Position numbers and translations under genes: made by a program
Source: CAWBFD01 sp963788115
GTDB taxonomy: Bacteria > Actinomycetota > Thermoleophilia > Solirubrobacterales > 70-9
Direction of reading: 5' to 3'
DNA: 64,000 nucleotides
Assembly: GCA_963788115.1 (NCBI GenBank)
Contig: CAWBFD010000002.1
Coordinates: 62,001-126,000, forward strand
Notes under the pieces: generated by a model
Databases searched by the model: none
The model's input: only the letters and a program-made list of their open reading frames with translations
Told to the model about the DNA's origin: nothing
Part shown: positions 18,901 through 26,776 of the stretch, piece by piece
Layout: the number at the start of each line of letters is the position of its first letter
How positions within the stretch are numbered: position 1 is the stretch's first letter

Positions 18901-20118
18901 ATGGCTGAGAACAGAGGCGTGGCCTACATGGGCCCGGGCAAGGTCGAGGTACACGACATCGATTTCCCGACGTTCGAGCTCAAGGACGGTCCCGGGGTCA
19001 ATCCCGCGAACGTCGGCCGCAAGCTCCCGCACGGAGCGATCCTCAGGATCGTCTCGACGAACATCTGCGGCTCGGACCAGCACATGGTCCGCGGGCGCAC
19101 GACCGCGCCCGAGGGCTTGATCCTGGGCCACGAGATCACCGGAGAGGTGATCGAGACCGGGCCTGGGGTCGAGTTCATCAAGGAGGGCGATCTGTGCTCG
19201 GTTCCGTTCAACATCGCGTGCGGCCGCTGCCGCATGTGCAAGACGGGCAACACGGGCGTTTGCCTGAACGTCAACCCGGATCGGCCAGGCTCGGCATACG
19301 GCTACGTCGACATGGGCGGCTGGGTTGGCGGGCAGGCCGAGTACGTGTTCGTGCCGTACGCCGACTGGAACCTCCTGAAGTTCCCCGACAAGGAGCAGGC
19401 GATGGAGAAGATCCTCGACCTGACCATGCTGTCGGACATCTTCCCGACCGGCTACCACGGCTGCTACACGGCCGGGGTCACCTCGGGATCGACCGTCTAT
19501 ATCGCGGGCGCGGGCCCGGTCGGGCTCGCCGCGGCGCATTCGGCGCAACTGCTGGGCGCGGCGGTCGTCATTGTCGGCGACCTGATCCCCGAGCGGCTCG
19601 CGCAGGCGCGCAGCTTCGGCTGCGAGGCGATCGACATCTCCAAGGGCGAGCCGAAGGACCAGATCGAGGACATCCTCGGCGTTCCGGAGGTCGACGCGGC
19701 CGTGGACGCGGTGGGCTTCGAGGCTCGCGGACACGGCGCGGACGCGGACCACGAGGCCCCAGCGACGGTCCTGAACTCGGTAATGGACGTCACACGGGCC
19801 GCGGGGAAGCTCGGGATCCCGGGCCTCTACGTCACCGGCGACCCCGGCGGCGTCGACGAGGCCGCGAAGGAGGGCTCACTGTCGATCCGGATCGGCCTGG
19901 GCTGGGCGAAGTCGCACGGCTTCACGACCGGTCAGTGTCCGGTGATGAGGTACCACCACGGCCTCATGCAGATGATCCTGCACGACCGGGCGCGGATCGC
20001 GAAGGCGGTCAACGCCACCGTCATCGACCTGGACCAGGCGCCGGAGGGCTACAAGGACTTCGACCAAGGCGCCGCCAAGAAGTTCGTCTTCAACCCCAAC
20101 GGCGTGATCAAGACCTGA
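18901..20118 (+). CDS. fdhA: Glutathione-independent formaldehyde dehydrogenase (zinc MDR family)
   Basis: This 405-residue zinc alcohol dehydrogenase superfamily member follows an excellent RBS (CGAGGAGGAG). The start MAENRGVAYMGPGKVEV matches FDH/FdhA of the Pseudomonas putida type. Catalytic zinc ligands lie in ICGSDQHMV and GHEITGEV, structural zinc cysteines in CGRCRMCKTGNTGVC, and the NAD-binding GxGPxG in IAGAGPVGLAAA. The long insertion (GFEARGHGADADHEAPATVLNS) characteristic of this subfamily is present. It converts formaldehyde and NAD+ to formate with no glutathione. It stands alone, closed by a strong terminator. Confidence 0.92.
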   Translation: MAENRGVAYMGPGKVEVHDIDFPTFELKDGPGVNPANVGRKLPHGAILRIVSTNICGSDQHMVRGRTTAPEGLILGHEITGEVIETGPGVEFIKEGDLCSVPFNIACGRCRMCKTGNTGVCLNVNPDRPGSAYGYVDMGGWVGGQAEYVFVPYADWNLLKFPDKEQAMEKILDLTMLSDIFPTGYHGCYTAGVTSGSTVYIAGAGPVGLAAAHSAQLLGAAVVIVGDLIPERLAQARSFGCEAIDISKGEPKDQIEDILGVPEVDAAVDAVGFEARGHGADADHEAPATVLNSVMDVTRAAGKLGIPGLYVTGDPGGVDEAAKEGSLSIRIGLGWAKSHGFTTGQCPVMRYHHGLMQMILHDRARIAKAVNATVIDLDQAPEGYKDFDQGAAKKFVFNPNGVIKT

Positions 20119-20127
20119 CCTCCGTCA

Positions 20128-20167
20128 CCGAACGCGCGCCGCGGCGCCGCCTGCGGCGCGCGTTCGG
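20128..20167 (+). terminator. Bidirectional terminator hairpin
   Basis: A perfect 15-bp stem CCGAACGCGCGCCGC (20128-20142) / GCGGCGCGCGTTCGG (20153-20167) with a 10-base loop sits between the convergent fdhA and the gene ending at 20173, so it can serve both. Confidence 0.8.
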
Positions 20168-20172
20168 CGGGC

Positions 20173-20409
20173 TCAGCCGTCCTCGTCGGGCGGGAGTCGC
20201 GTGACCTCGTAGCCGCGCGCCTCGAGCTCTGACAAAAGCCGTAGCTCGGCCGCCTCCGGGTCCGTGCCCTCCCCGAGCAGACCCAGGTCGACGTCGAGCT
20301 CGTGGTCGCAGTCGGGGCCGCGAAACCGCAGCTCGATTTGCCCGCGCGCCCGCCGCACGGTCGCCTCTGGACAGCGGGCACGCGAGGGCAGACCCATCAG
20401 GCGGAGCAT
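20173..20409 (-). CDS. Hypothetical small acidic protein
   Basis: A 78-residue acidic protein with beta-alpha character: GQIELRFRGPDCDHELDVDL then a helix LRLLSELEARGYEV. Length and sequence fit a small single-domain cytoplasmic protein. It is convergent with fdhA and divergent from the STAS gene starting at 20436, with 26 bases between starts. No family is recognised. Its position between a terminator and a divergent start supports a real gene. Confidence 0.5.
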   Translation of the reverse strand: MLRLMGLPSRARCPEATVRRARGQIELRFRGPDCDHELDVDLGLLGEGTDPEAAELRLLSELEARGYEVTRLPPDEDG

Positions 20410-20435
20410 TGAACCCGCTACGCTAGCCTCCTCCC

Positions 20436-20804
20436 ATGGACGGGGCAGGACTCTCAGGCGATCTCGAGATCGCGCTATCGCAGACCAACGGCATCCGCGT
20501 GCTGCGCCTCGCGGGCGAGTTTGACCTCTCCGGGGTGGCCGCGTTCGAGCGGGAGCTGGCGCGTGGCCCGAGCGAGCGGGAGGACATGCTGGTTCTGGAC
20601 CTGCGCGGCCTCACGTTCATCGACTCCTCGGGCCTGCGAGCGGTGGTGAGAGCCGATCACCGAGCCCGTGCCGAGGGCAAGCGTTGCATCCTGGTCAGGG
20701 GGTCGCAGCGAATCAGCCGCGTGTTCGATCTGACCGGCATCACCGATCGCCTTGAGCTCGTCGATGAGCTCCCCGACGCGGCGCCGCGCCCCAACGGCTC
20801 CTGA
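20436..20804 (+). CDS. STAS-domain anti-sigma factor antagonist
   Basis: A 122-residue STAS protein of the SpoIIAA/RsbV type: NGIRVLRLAGEFDLSGVAAFERE, then MLVLDLRGLTFIDSSGLRAVV with the phospho-acceptor serine in FIDSSG, and the closing ISRVFDLTGITDRL. Its natural partners, an HATPase kinase and a PP2C phosphatase, are both in the convergent gene 20740-22860. The two genes overlap by 65 bases at their 3' ends, so the pair forms a local partner-switching module whose antisense tails may influence one another. Confidence 0.88.
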   Translation: MDGAGLSGDLEIALSQTNGIRVLRLAGEFDLSGVAAFERELARGPSEREDMLVLDLRGLTFIDSSGLRAVVRADHRARAEGKRCILVRGSQRISRVFDLTGITDRLELVDELPDAAPRPNGS

Positions 20805-22860
20805 GCGCGGCTCCGTCGACCGTCCCCCGGTTGGGATGGAGGTCCTTCTCGAGCCAAACCTTGGTCTGCCTCCCTTCGCGCTCGACCCCCCATCGGTCCG
20901 CCAGCCGCTCCGCGATCAGCAGGCCCCATCCCCCCGAGCCACCGCGCGCGGGAGGGGGCGTGCCGGGCTCGAAGCCGATCCCTCGATCGGTCACCTCGAC
21001 CCGCAGGATGCCCGCCGTCCATGTGACCCGCAGGTGAATCGCATCGTCCGGCGAGAGGCCCGCGTGGCGGACGCTGTTGGTCACCAGCTCGGTGACCAGC
21101 AGGCGAAGGTCCGCGTACGCGCCCGGCTCGAGCTCGTCCTCGAGCCCCGAGATGGCCGCGCGAGCGAGTGGAGCGCTCTCGGGCGTGGGTTTCAGGTCGA
21201 CGGCGATCCACCCGCCTGACCTGGCCAGCTCGCGCGGCGGGGGCTTCGCACGGGGAGAGGGGACCCCGGAACGGCGGAGGACGAGGACCGCGACGTCGTC
21301 CGAGGCCCCGTGGTCGTTCGCAGGCGCCAGGACCTGCATCCGAGCGACGATCTCACCGGCGGATGCCCCGGCGCTCGCTCCCAGCACCTCCCAGATCCGC
21401 CGGGTGGGCTCGTCGCTGGGATCTCGACGCTCGTTCAGCCCGTCGGTGAGCAGGACGAGCGCATCGCCGGGCTCCATCTCGACCCGGTGATTCGCCAGTC
21501 GCGGGTCCCCGTAGATCCCGAGCAGGGTCCCCGCCCTCCCCACCTCCCGCACCTCGCCGTTGGCTCGAAGCAGCAGCGGGAGGGGGTGCCCGCCGTTGCT
21601 CACGGTGACGACGTGAGCATCGTCGTCGGCGATCACCTGCGCGAGCGCCACCGTCATGAAGCGTTGATCGGATCGCTGCTCGAGGATCGCGTCGTTCAGG
21701 GTGCGGAGAACCTCGCTCGGCTCGATCGGCTGCCGGCCGACGGCGCGCAGCGTGTATCGGGCCAGGGCCGTGAGCGAGGCGGCCTCCGGCCCCTTCCCGC
21801 AGACGTCGCCGATGACCGCAACCCACCGGCCCGGCGAGGCCTCGAACACGTCATAGAAATCCCCCCCGACCTCCTGCTCCGGAGCCCCGGCCCGATACCA
21901 GGCAGCGGCCTCCATGTGCGGAATCTCGGGCAGCGCCGGCGGCAGCAGCTCCGTCTGGAAGGTGTGGGCGATGCCGCGAGCCGTTCGCTCCGCATCCCTT
22001 CGCTGGCTCGTTGCCGACGCCAGGATCAGCACCGAGATGCCGACCACGGCACAGAACGTCTGGGCGAGCAGCAGGCTGTCGTCCTCCGAGGAGACGACGA
22101 ACTGACCCGAGCCGTTCGCCGTGAACGCCACCGCGATCGTGGCAGCGATGATCGCCGCGGTCGTCGCCCCGGGCTGAAGGAAGCGGAGCGTGGCCCAGAT
22201 CAGGAACGGGAAGATGAGATAAGCCGTCGCCACCGATTGGCTGAACGCAACCAGTCCGACGGCGATCAGACCGGCGACGAGCAGCAGCGCCTCGAGCGGG
22301 TGACCCGGCACCTCCCGGTAGGGCCAGTGCGTGACCGCGACGAACAGGAACGAGGCGACGAGCAGATCGCCACTCATGTCGCCGAGCCACCACAGCCGCC
22401 AGGCCGGCCATGCCTCCCCCGAGAGCGAATCTCCCAGGCTCAGGCTCGCGACGCCGATCGTGGCGCTGATCGTGGTGCTGACGAGGCCCGCGAGCACGAC
22501 CAGCGCGAGTATGTCCTGCAGCCTCGTCAGTGTCGGGCGAAACCCGACCCACATGAGCAACGACGCCCCGACCAGGGCCTCGAGGGTGTTGCCCGCCGTG
22601 ATCCCGACGGCGGTGTACACCGGAACGTCCGTCGTCACATTGGCGAGGAACGCGCCGAGCACGACTCCCGGCCACAGCCGCCGACCACCGAGGACCAGCG
22701 CCGCGAGCGCGATCCCGGTCGGTGGCCAGACCGCGGTCACGCTCGCCGTGGAGAACGCAAGCGCCAAGCCGAGCTTCGCGGAGGCGAAGTATGCGAGGGC
22801 GACCGCGACGTTCAATCCGACAAAGGAAGCCCTCTGCCTCCCTATCCAACCCCCAGTCAA
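20740..22860 (-). CDS. MASE1 membrane sensor / SpoIIE phosphatase / RsbW-like kinase fusion
   Basis: A 706-residue protein with three parts. Residues about 10-290 are a MASE1-type membrane domain (FASAKLGLAL, VWPPTGIALAALVLGG, WLGDMSGDLL). Residues about 320-520 are a SpoIIE/PP2C phosphatase (AAWYRAGAPEQEVGGDFYD, VIGDVCGKGPEAA, LLTDGLNERRD). Residues about 560-690 are an RsbW-type HATPase (LLVTELVTNSVRHAG, the DRGIGFEPG nucleotide box and GGWGLLIAERL). It can in principle both dephosphorylate and phosphorylate an STAS antagonist in response to a membrane signal. The STAS gene 20436 is the obvious substrate. No sigma factor is adjacent. Confidence 0.9.
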   Translation of the reverse strand: MTGGWIGRQRASFVGLNVAVALAYFASAKLGLALAFSTASVTAVWPPTGIALAALVLGGRRLWPGVVLGAFLANVTTDVPVYTAVGITAGNTLEALVGASLLMWVGFRPTLTRLQDILALVVLAGLVSTTISATIGVASLSLGDSLSGEAWPAWRLWWLGDMSGDLLVASFLFVAVTHWPYREVPGHPLEALLLVAGLIAVGLVAFSQSVATAYLIFPFLIWATLRFLQPGATTAAIIAATIAVAFTANGSGQFVVSSEDDSLLLAQTFCAVVGISVLILASATSQRRDAERTARGIAHTFQTELLPPALPEIPHMEAAAWYRAGAPEQEVGGDFYDVFEASPGRWVAVIGDVCGKGPEAASLTALARYTLRAVGRQPIEPSEVLRTLNDAILEQRSDQRFMTVALAQVIADDDAHVVTVSNGGHPLPLLLRANGEVREVGRAGTLLGIYGDPRLANHRVEMEPGDALVLLTDGLNERRDPSDEPTRRIWEVLGASAGASAGEIVARMQVLAPANDHGASDDVAVLVLRRSGVPSPRAKPPPRELARSGGWIAVDLKPTPESAPLARAAISGLEDELEPGAYADLRLLVTELVTNSVRHAGLSPDDAIHLRVTWTAGILRVEVTDRGIGFEPGTPPPARGGSGGWGLLIAERLADRWGVEREGRQTKVWLEKDLHPNRGTVDGAALRSRWGAAPRRGAHRRAQGDR

Positions 22861-22944
22861 TCCGTACTGACCTTACCGCGGGGCGGACCTCTCGCGCGCC
22901 CACCGCTCGTATCAGTAATAGAGGCAGTAGGGAGCGAGAGCTCA

Positions 22945-24543
22945 ATGAAGGCAATGACCAATCGCAGACCAGGAGCTGTCACCGTCACGGCTGCGATTGC
23001 GGTTGGGGTGGCGCTGGCACTGCCGAGTGCCGCAGTTGCGTTCGGGCCGATCGCAGTGGTGGGCGGGACCGGGATCGCCCAACTCGGGGTGCCCCTGGGG
23101 TCGCCGCCGAAGGCGCGGGCGGCGCTTTATGTCTCGGAGCATCTGGCCAGCGCGTGAGCCGATTCACGACGCGGGCGTATTCGCGTCGCGCTTGGGGGTT
23201 CGACGTCCGGCCGCGCGGGGGACGCGGCTTTGAGCTCTGCACCCGATCCGACCGGCTGTCAGCCCGGACGGCCGGGTGGCGGACCAGGCCAGCTCGGATT
23301 CCCCGGAGGCATCGCGACAGGCGAGAGCGGGAGCGTCTACGTCACCGACCCCGCCAATAACCGCGTCAGCCAGTTCGGGAGTCGGGGTGCCTTCGTGCGG
23401 GCGTTCGGGTTCGGCGTAAGACCGGGCGGCGGACGGGGGTTCGAGACCTGTACCGAGGCGACTGGCTGCAATCCGGGGCGTCGCCGGTGGCCGCGCCGGC
23501 CAATTCGACCGGCCCGCATATGTCGCGGTCGATCAGGCAGGAGGCATCTACGTCACCGACGAAGGCAACAACCGCGTCAATCAATTCACAGCCGACGGCA
23601 CGTTCGTCCGCGCCTGGGGGTTCAACGTCAGTCCGAAACGTGGGGCCGGGTTCGAAGTCTGCACGAAGGCGACCCGCTGTCGGCCCGGTGAACCCGGCGG
23701 GCGGGCCGGCCAACTGCGCTTCCCCGACGGCATGGCGGCCGACGCGTGCCGGAAACGTCTTCGTCGCCGACGCGAATAGCCGCGTCAACCAGTTCACGAC
23801 GGACGGAGTATGTTCGTGCGCGCGTTCGGCTTCGGCGTCAAGCCCGGCGGCGGACAGGGGATTCGAGGTCTGCACCCCGGCGACGGCTGTCGGCCTGGCA
23901 CGCCGGGCGGCGGCGCCGGCCAGCTGAGCTTCTCCTCGGCGTTGGCGACCGATGACGCCGGCAACGCCTACGTCGCTGACACCGCCAACAGCCGGGTGAG
24001 CCAGTTCACGACGGACGGAGACTTCGTGCGTGCGTTCGGCCTCGATGTGGTCCCGGGTGGCGGGAAGGAGTTCGAGATCTGCACAATCGCCACGGGCTGC
24101 AAGCGCGGGCCGCGCGACGGCGTGGCGCGCGGGATTCCGTCTCCCCTCGGCGGTGGCTGTGGACCCGAGCGGCTCGATCTACGTCTCCGACGTCGAGGCC
24201 GATGACGTCAAGTGCTTCGGCGAGCCTGGGAGCACCGCCTGCATTCGCAACCTCTTCCGGTTCGGCGCGATCGACCTCAACCGTGAGCGGGGCTCGGCGA
24301 GACTCGAAGTCATCGTCCCAGGCCCCGGGCGCCTCGTCGCTCGGGGGAGTGAGATCACCCGGGTCCTGGTGCACGCCGACGCCGCCGGGACGATCGCGCT
24401 CCCTGTCCGCCCCAGGGGCGAGGTGCGGCGGGAGCTCGACCGAGACGGGAATGCCCGGGTGCGAGATCAACGTCATCTACACCCCCATCGACGGCGGCCC
24501 CAACGAGAGGCCGAAGAGAATCAAGCTACGCAAGCGTCGATAG
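22945..24543 (+). pseudogene. Secreted NHL-repeat protein broken by many frameshifts
   Basis: The ATG at 22945 opens a signal peptide (VTVTAAIAVGVALALPSAAVAFG). NHL repeats follow but continue only by hopping among all three frames: roughly frame changes near 23140, 23250, 23480, 23740, 23810, 23860, 23880, 24110 and 24460. Each piece keeps the repeat signature (YVTDPANNRVSQF, FVRAFGFGV.PGGG.GFE.CT.ATGC.PG). The natural C-terminus GCEINVIYTPIDGG...IKLRKRR ends at TAG 24541. The protein was an extracellular or cell-wall beta-propeller of perhaps 530 residues. Residue-level conservation across every break argues for recent damage or poor base quality in repetitive DNA. Confidence 0.75.
23160..24110 (+). 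repeat. About five degenerate tandem NHL repeat units
   Basis: Unit length is about 190-200 bases. Each unit encodes NRVxQFTxDGxFVRAxGFxVxPGGGxGFExCTxATGCxPGxxGGxAGQL. Copies are seen around 23160, 23360, 23570, 23780 and 24000. The units diverge enough to be old duplications, not recent copies. Confidence 0.65.
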
Positions 24544-24616
24544 CGGGCAGCCGCGTTTGACACGGTTCGCCTCGTGAGCTATGCCTAACCGAGCTCAGCT
24601 GCGGAAGAAGAAGACG

Positions 24617-24700
24617 ATGAGGGATTTGACCGTGGTGCTCGAGAACCAGCCTGGCCGCACTCTAGAGACGAGGGAGCTTCACGGCGCCGGACGTGGCCGC
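24617..24700 (+). pseudogene. Possible truncated ACT-domain remnant
   Basis: An ATG at 24617 begins MRDLTVVLENQPG, which resembles the opening of small ACT-domain proteins (MRDLTVVLPDQPGTL), then loses similarity at once. The intergenic stretch 24544-24731 shows nothing else. The similarity is only 13 residues, so this may be chance. Confidence 0.2.
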
Positions 24701-24731
24701 AACGACGTTGCGCGAGTTCCAGGCCCGCTTG

Positions 24732-25124
24732 CTAACCGCCGCCCCAGGGATCATCGATCAGGATCCCCCAGGTGCCGTCGGCTCGCCGCCGAAGGACGTC
24801 GGCGCTCTTCGCCGCCATCACCACCTCACCTCCCTCCGGATCCGTTCCGCGAAGGCACCAGTCGTTGATCACCAGCGCCGTGTCCCCCGCAGGAACGACC
24901 TTCTCGATCCTGCCGGTCAGGGTCGGGTTGAGGGTCAGGAACTTCGCGAGCGCCGAGCGAATCTCCTCCTTCCCCCGTACCAGCCTCCCGGGCTCGGGCA
25001 GGAACACCGCATCCTCCTCGTAGAGCGCGAGCGCCGCGTCGAGCTCGCCCTCCTCCATCAGCCGGGCGAACAGTTCGATAGCCCCCTCGGGCGAGGGAGC
25101 CACGTCGCTGGTTGCAGTACTCAC
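24732..25124 (-). CDS. NTF2/SnoaL-like domain protein (DUF4440 / SgcJ-type)
   Basis: A 130-residue NTF2-like cone fold: IELFARLMEEGELDAALALYEEDAVFLPEPG, KEEIRSALAKFL, a conserved-looking Trp/Asp end (GTWGILIDDPWG). Members include small isomerases, dehydratases and detoxification proteins, and the substrate cannot be predicted. It lies 47 bases downstream of and codirectional with a MarR gene, a common arrangement in which MarR controls the enzyme. Confidence 0.8.
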   Translation of the reverse strand: MSTATSDVAPSPEGAIELFARLMEEGELDAALALYEEDAVFLPEPGRLVRGKEEIRSALAKFLTLNPTLTGRIEKVVPAGDTALVINDWCLRGTDPEGGEVVMAAKSADVLRRRADGTWGILIDDPWGGG

Positions 25125-25171
25125 TTCGGTTACCTCCTCGGTTCAGTCCGGGCTTTGGAAATGAGTGGGCG

Positions 25172-25657
25172 TCAGAGATCCATCACAACGCGCAGGCCGA
25201 CCCGCAACGCCCGGTACTCCTCGTCGCTCAGCCGCGCCTTCACCTGCCCCTCTAGGCCGTGGACCACATCGGCGGCAACCGGGGCGAAGGCGAGCGCGCG
25301 CGGGGTCAGCTCGACGCGGGCGGCGCGGCCATCGCCTGGATCGGGCTCGCGGCGCGCCAATCCCGCGGCGATCACACGACGGACCAGGGTGGTGATTGTC
25401 TGCTTCGATAGCCGTGAGCGAGCTGCGAGCTCCCCCATTCGCAGGCGATCCTCCTCGAACAGGGGCAGGAGCACCGAGCCGTAGGCCGGCCGCACCTCGG
25501 GAAACCCCCGCGCGGCGAACGCCTCCGCAAGGAGCTCATTCCAGCGCTGCGATGCCTTGGCGAGCTCGAAGCCGATGTTCGCCCGAGTCGGGGCTCGGCG
25601 CCCGAGGCCCTGGCGCGAACCATGCGTCGCTTTCGACTCTCGTGCTGCGGCGGGCAT
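25172..25657 (-). CDS. MarR-family transcriptional regulator
   Basis: A 161-residue protein. After a dimerisation helix (FELAKASQRWNELLAEAF) comes the winged helix: RPAYGSVLLPLFEEDRLRMGELAARSRLSKQTITTLVRRVIAAGLARREPDPGDGRAARVELT. The DGRAA wing is typical of MarR. It probably represses itself and the NTF2-like gene downstream; the ligand is unknown, and phenolic or oxidative signals are common in the family. A palindrome lies immediately before its start codon. Confidence 0.88.
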   Translation of the reverse strand: MPAAARESKATHGSRQGLGRRAPTRANIGFELAKASQRWNELLAEAFAARGFPEVRPAYGSVLLPLFEEDRLRMGELAARSRLSKQTITTLVRRVIAAGLARREPDPGDGRAARVELTPRALAFAPVAADVVHGLEGQVKARLSDEEYRALRVGLRVVMDL

Positions 25658-25658
25658 T

Positions 25659-25676
25659 TAGTCCGAATACAGACTA
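25659..25676 (-). promoter_or_regulatory. Candidate MarR operator
   Basis: The inverted repeat TAGTC (25659-25663) / GACTA (25672-25676) with an 8-base centre CGAATACA sits 2 bases upstream of the marR start. It is AT-richer than its surroundings, consistent with a promoter-overlapping autoregulatory site. Confidence 0.45.
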
Positions 25677-25803
25677 TCACCCGTTCGCCGTAGCCACCGA
25701 CGAACGTGGGCTTATGCATGGCATGGATGGATAAGTCCCTGTTCGTCGGCGCTGGCTTCTCGCTTGCTGACAGCCCGGCCGGGCTTACCTGGCGCCCACG
25801 AGG

Positions 25804-26679
25804 TCAGTAGACCTCGGGAACGAAGGTCTGTTCGCTGAGCGGGGGCCGCACGTAGCCCGGGTCGGGTTGCCGGGGCGGGAGCTCCAGGGGCGGAGGGGTC
25901 AGATCCTCGTACGGGATCATCGAGAGCAGGTGTGCGATGCAGTTGAGCCGCGCCCGGCGCTTGTCGTCGGCGTTCACGACGTACCACGGCGCTTGCGTGA
26001 TGTCCGTGTAGCGGAACATCTCGTCCTTGGCCCGCGAGTACTCCACCCATTTCTCACGGGACTCGACGTCCATCGGACTCAGCTTCCAGCGCCGCATCGG
26101 ATCGTGCGCCCGGATCTGGAACCGGCGCTCCTGCTGCTCGTCGGAGACCGAGAACCAGTACTTGATCAGCGTGACCCCGGAACGGACCAGCATGCGCTCG
26201 AAGTCGGGGCAGGAGCGCATGAACTCCTCGTACTCGTGATCGGTGCAGAAGCCCATCACCCGCTCGACCCCGGCGCGGTTGTACCAGGAGCGGTCGAAGA
26301 GCACCATCTCTCCGGCGGCGGGCAGGTGTGCGACGTAGCGCTGGAAGTACCACTGGGTCCGCTCACGCTCGGTCGGGGTCCCGAGCGCAATGACGCGAAC
26401 GACACGGGGGTTGGTGCGCTCGGTGATCCGCTTGATCACGCCTCCCTTGCCCGCGGCGTCACGCCCCTCGAAGATCACGGCGACCTTCAACCCGTTGGCC
26501 TTGATGTATCCCTGCAGGATGACGAGCTCCCGCTGAAGCTTCTCGAGCTCCCGCTCGAAGACCTTGCGCTTCAGTTTCTTCGGGGTCGTGTCGGCGGCCG
26601 GCACGGCCTCCCCGCCCGGTCCGGTGCCGTCCGGCTTCACCTCACTCTGCGGCGCGGGCTTCTGCTTCGCTTTGGCCAT
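25804..26679 (-). CDS. ppk2: Polyphosphate kinase 2 (PPK2)
   Basis: About 291 residues from the ATG at 26679; a TTG at 26685 with AGGA 6 bases upstream is an alternative start. PPK2 motifs are plain: Walker A FEGRDAAGKGGVIKRITE, the lid-region arginines of RERTQWYFQRYV, Walker B LFDRSWYNRAGVERVMGF, and CPDFERMLVRSG. PPK2 enzymes transfer phosphate between polyphosphate and nucleotides. The length and single domain suggest a class I enzyme (NDP phosphorylation), but class is inference. Confidence 0.93.
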   Translation of the reverse strand: MAKAKQKPAPQSEVKPDGTGPGGEAVPAADTTPKKLKRKVFERELEKLQRELVILQGYIKANGLKVAVIFEGRDAAGKGGVIKRITERTNPRVVRVIALGTPTERERTQWYFQRYVAHLPAAGEMVLFDRSWYNRAGVERVMGFCTDHEYEEFMRSCPDFERMLVRSGVTLIKYWFSVSDEQQERRFQIRAHDPMRRWKLSPMDVESREKWVEYSRAKDEMFRYTDITQAPWYVVNADDKRRARLNCIAHLLSMIPYEDLTPPPLELPPRQPDPGYVRPPLSEQTFVPEVY

Positions 26680-26776
26680 TGGCAACCCGGATCCTGCAAC
26701 GAGACTCTAGCTGCGCTCCTGGATCCAGCAGCGAACCGGCGAACGCTCGCCCGATCTCCCGTAACCTCCGGCGCCC

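Noticed and set aside
23160..24110. Regularly spaced repeats that might suggest a CRISPR array
   Set aside because: Units are about 190-200 bases, diverged, and encode NHL repeat protein motifs; there are no short identical repeats with unique spacers.
24693..25484. A plus-strand frame over the NTF2-like and MarR genes
   Set aside because: Antisense to two clear genes with conserved motifs; the first codons that look protein-like (MAATTLREFQARL) have no continuation.
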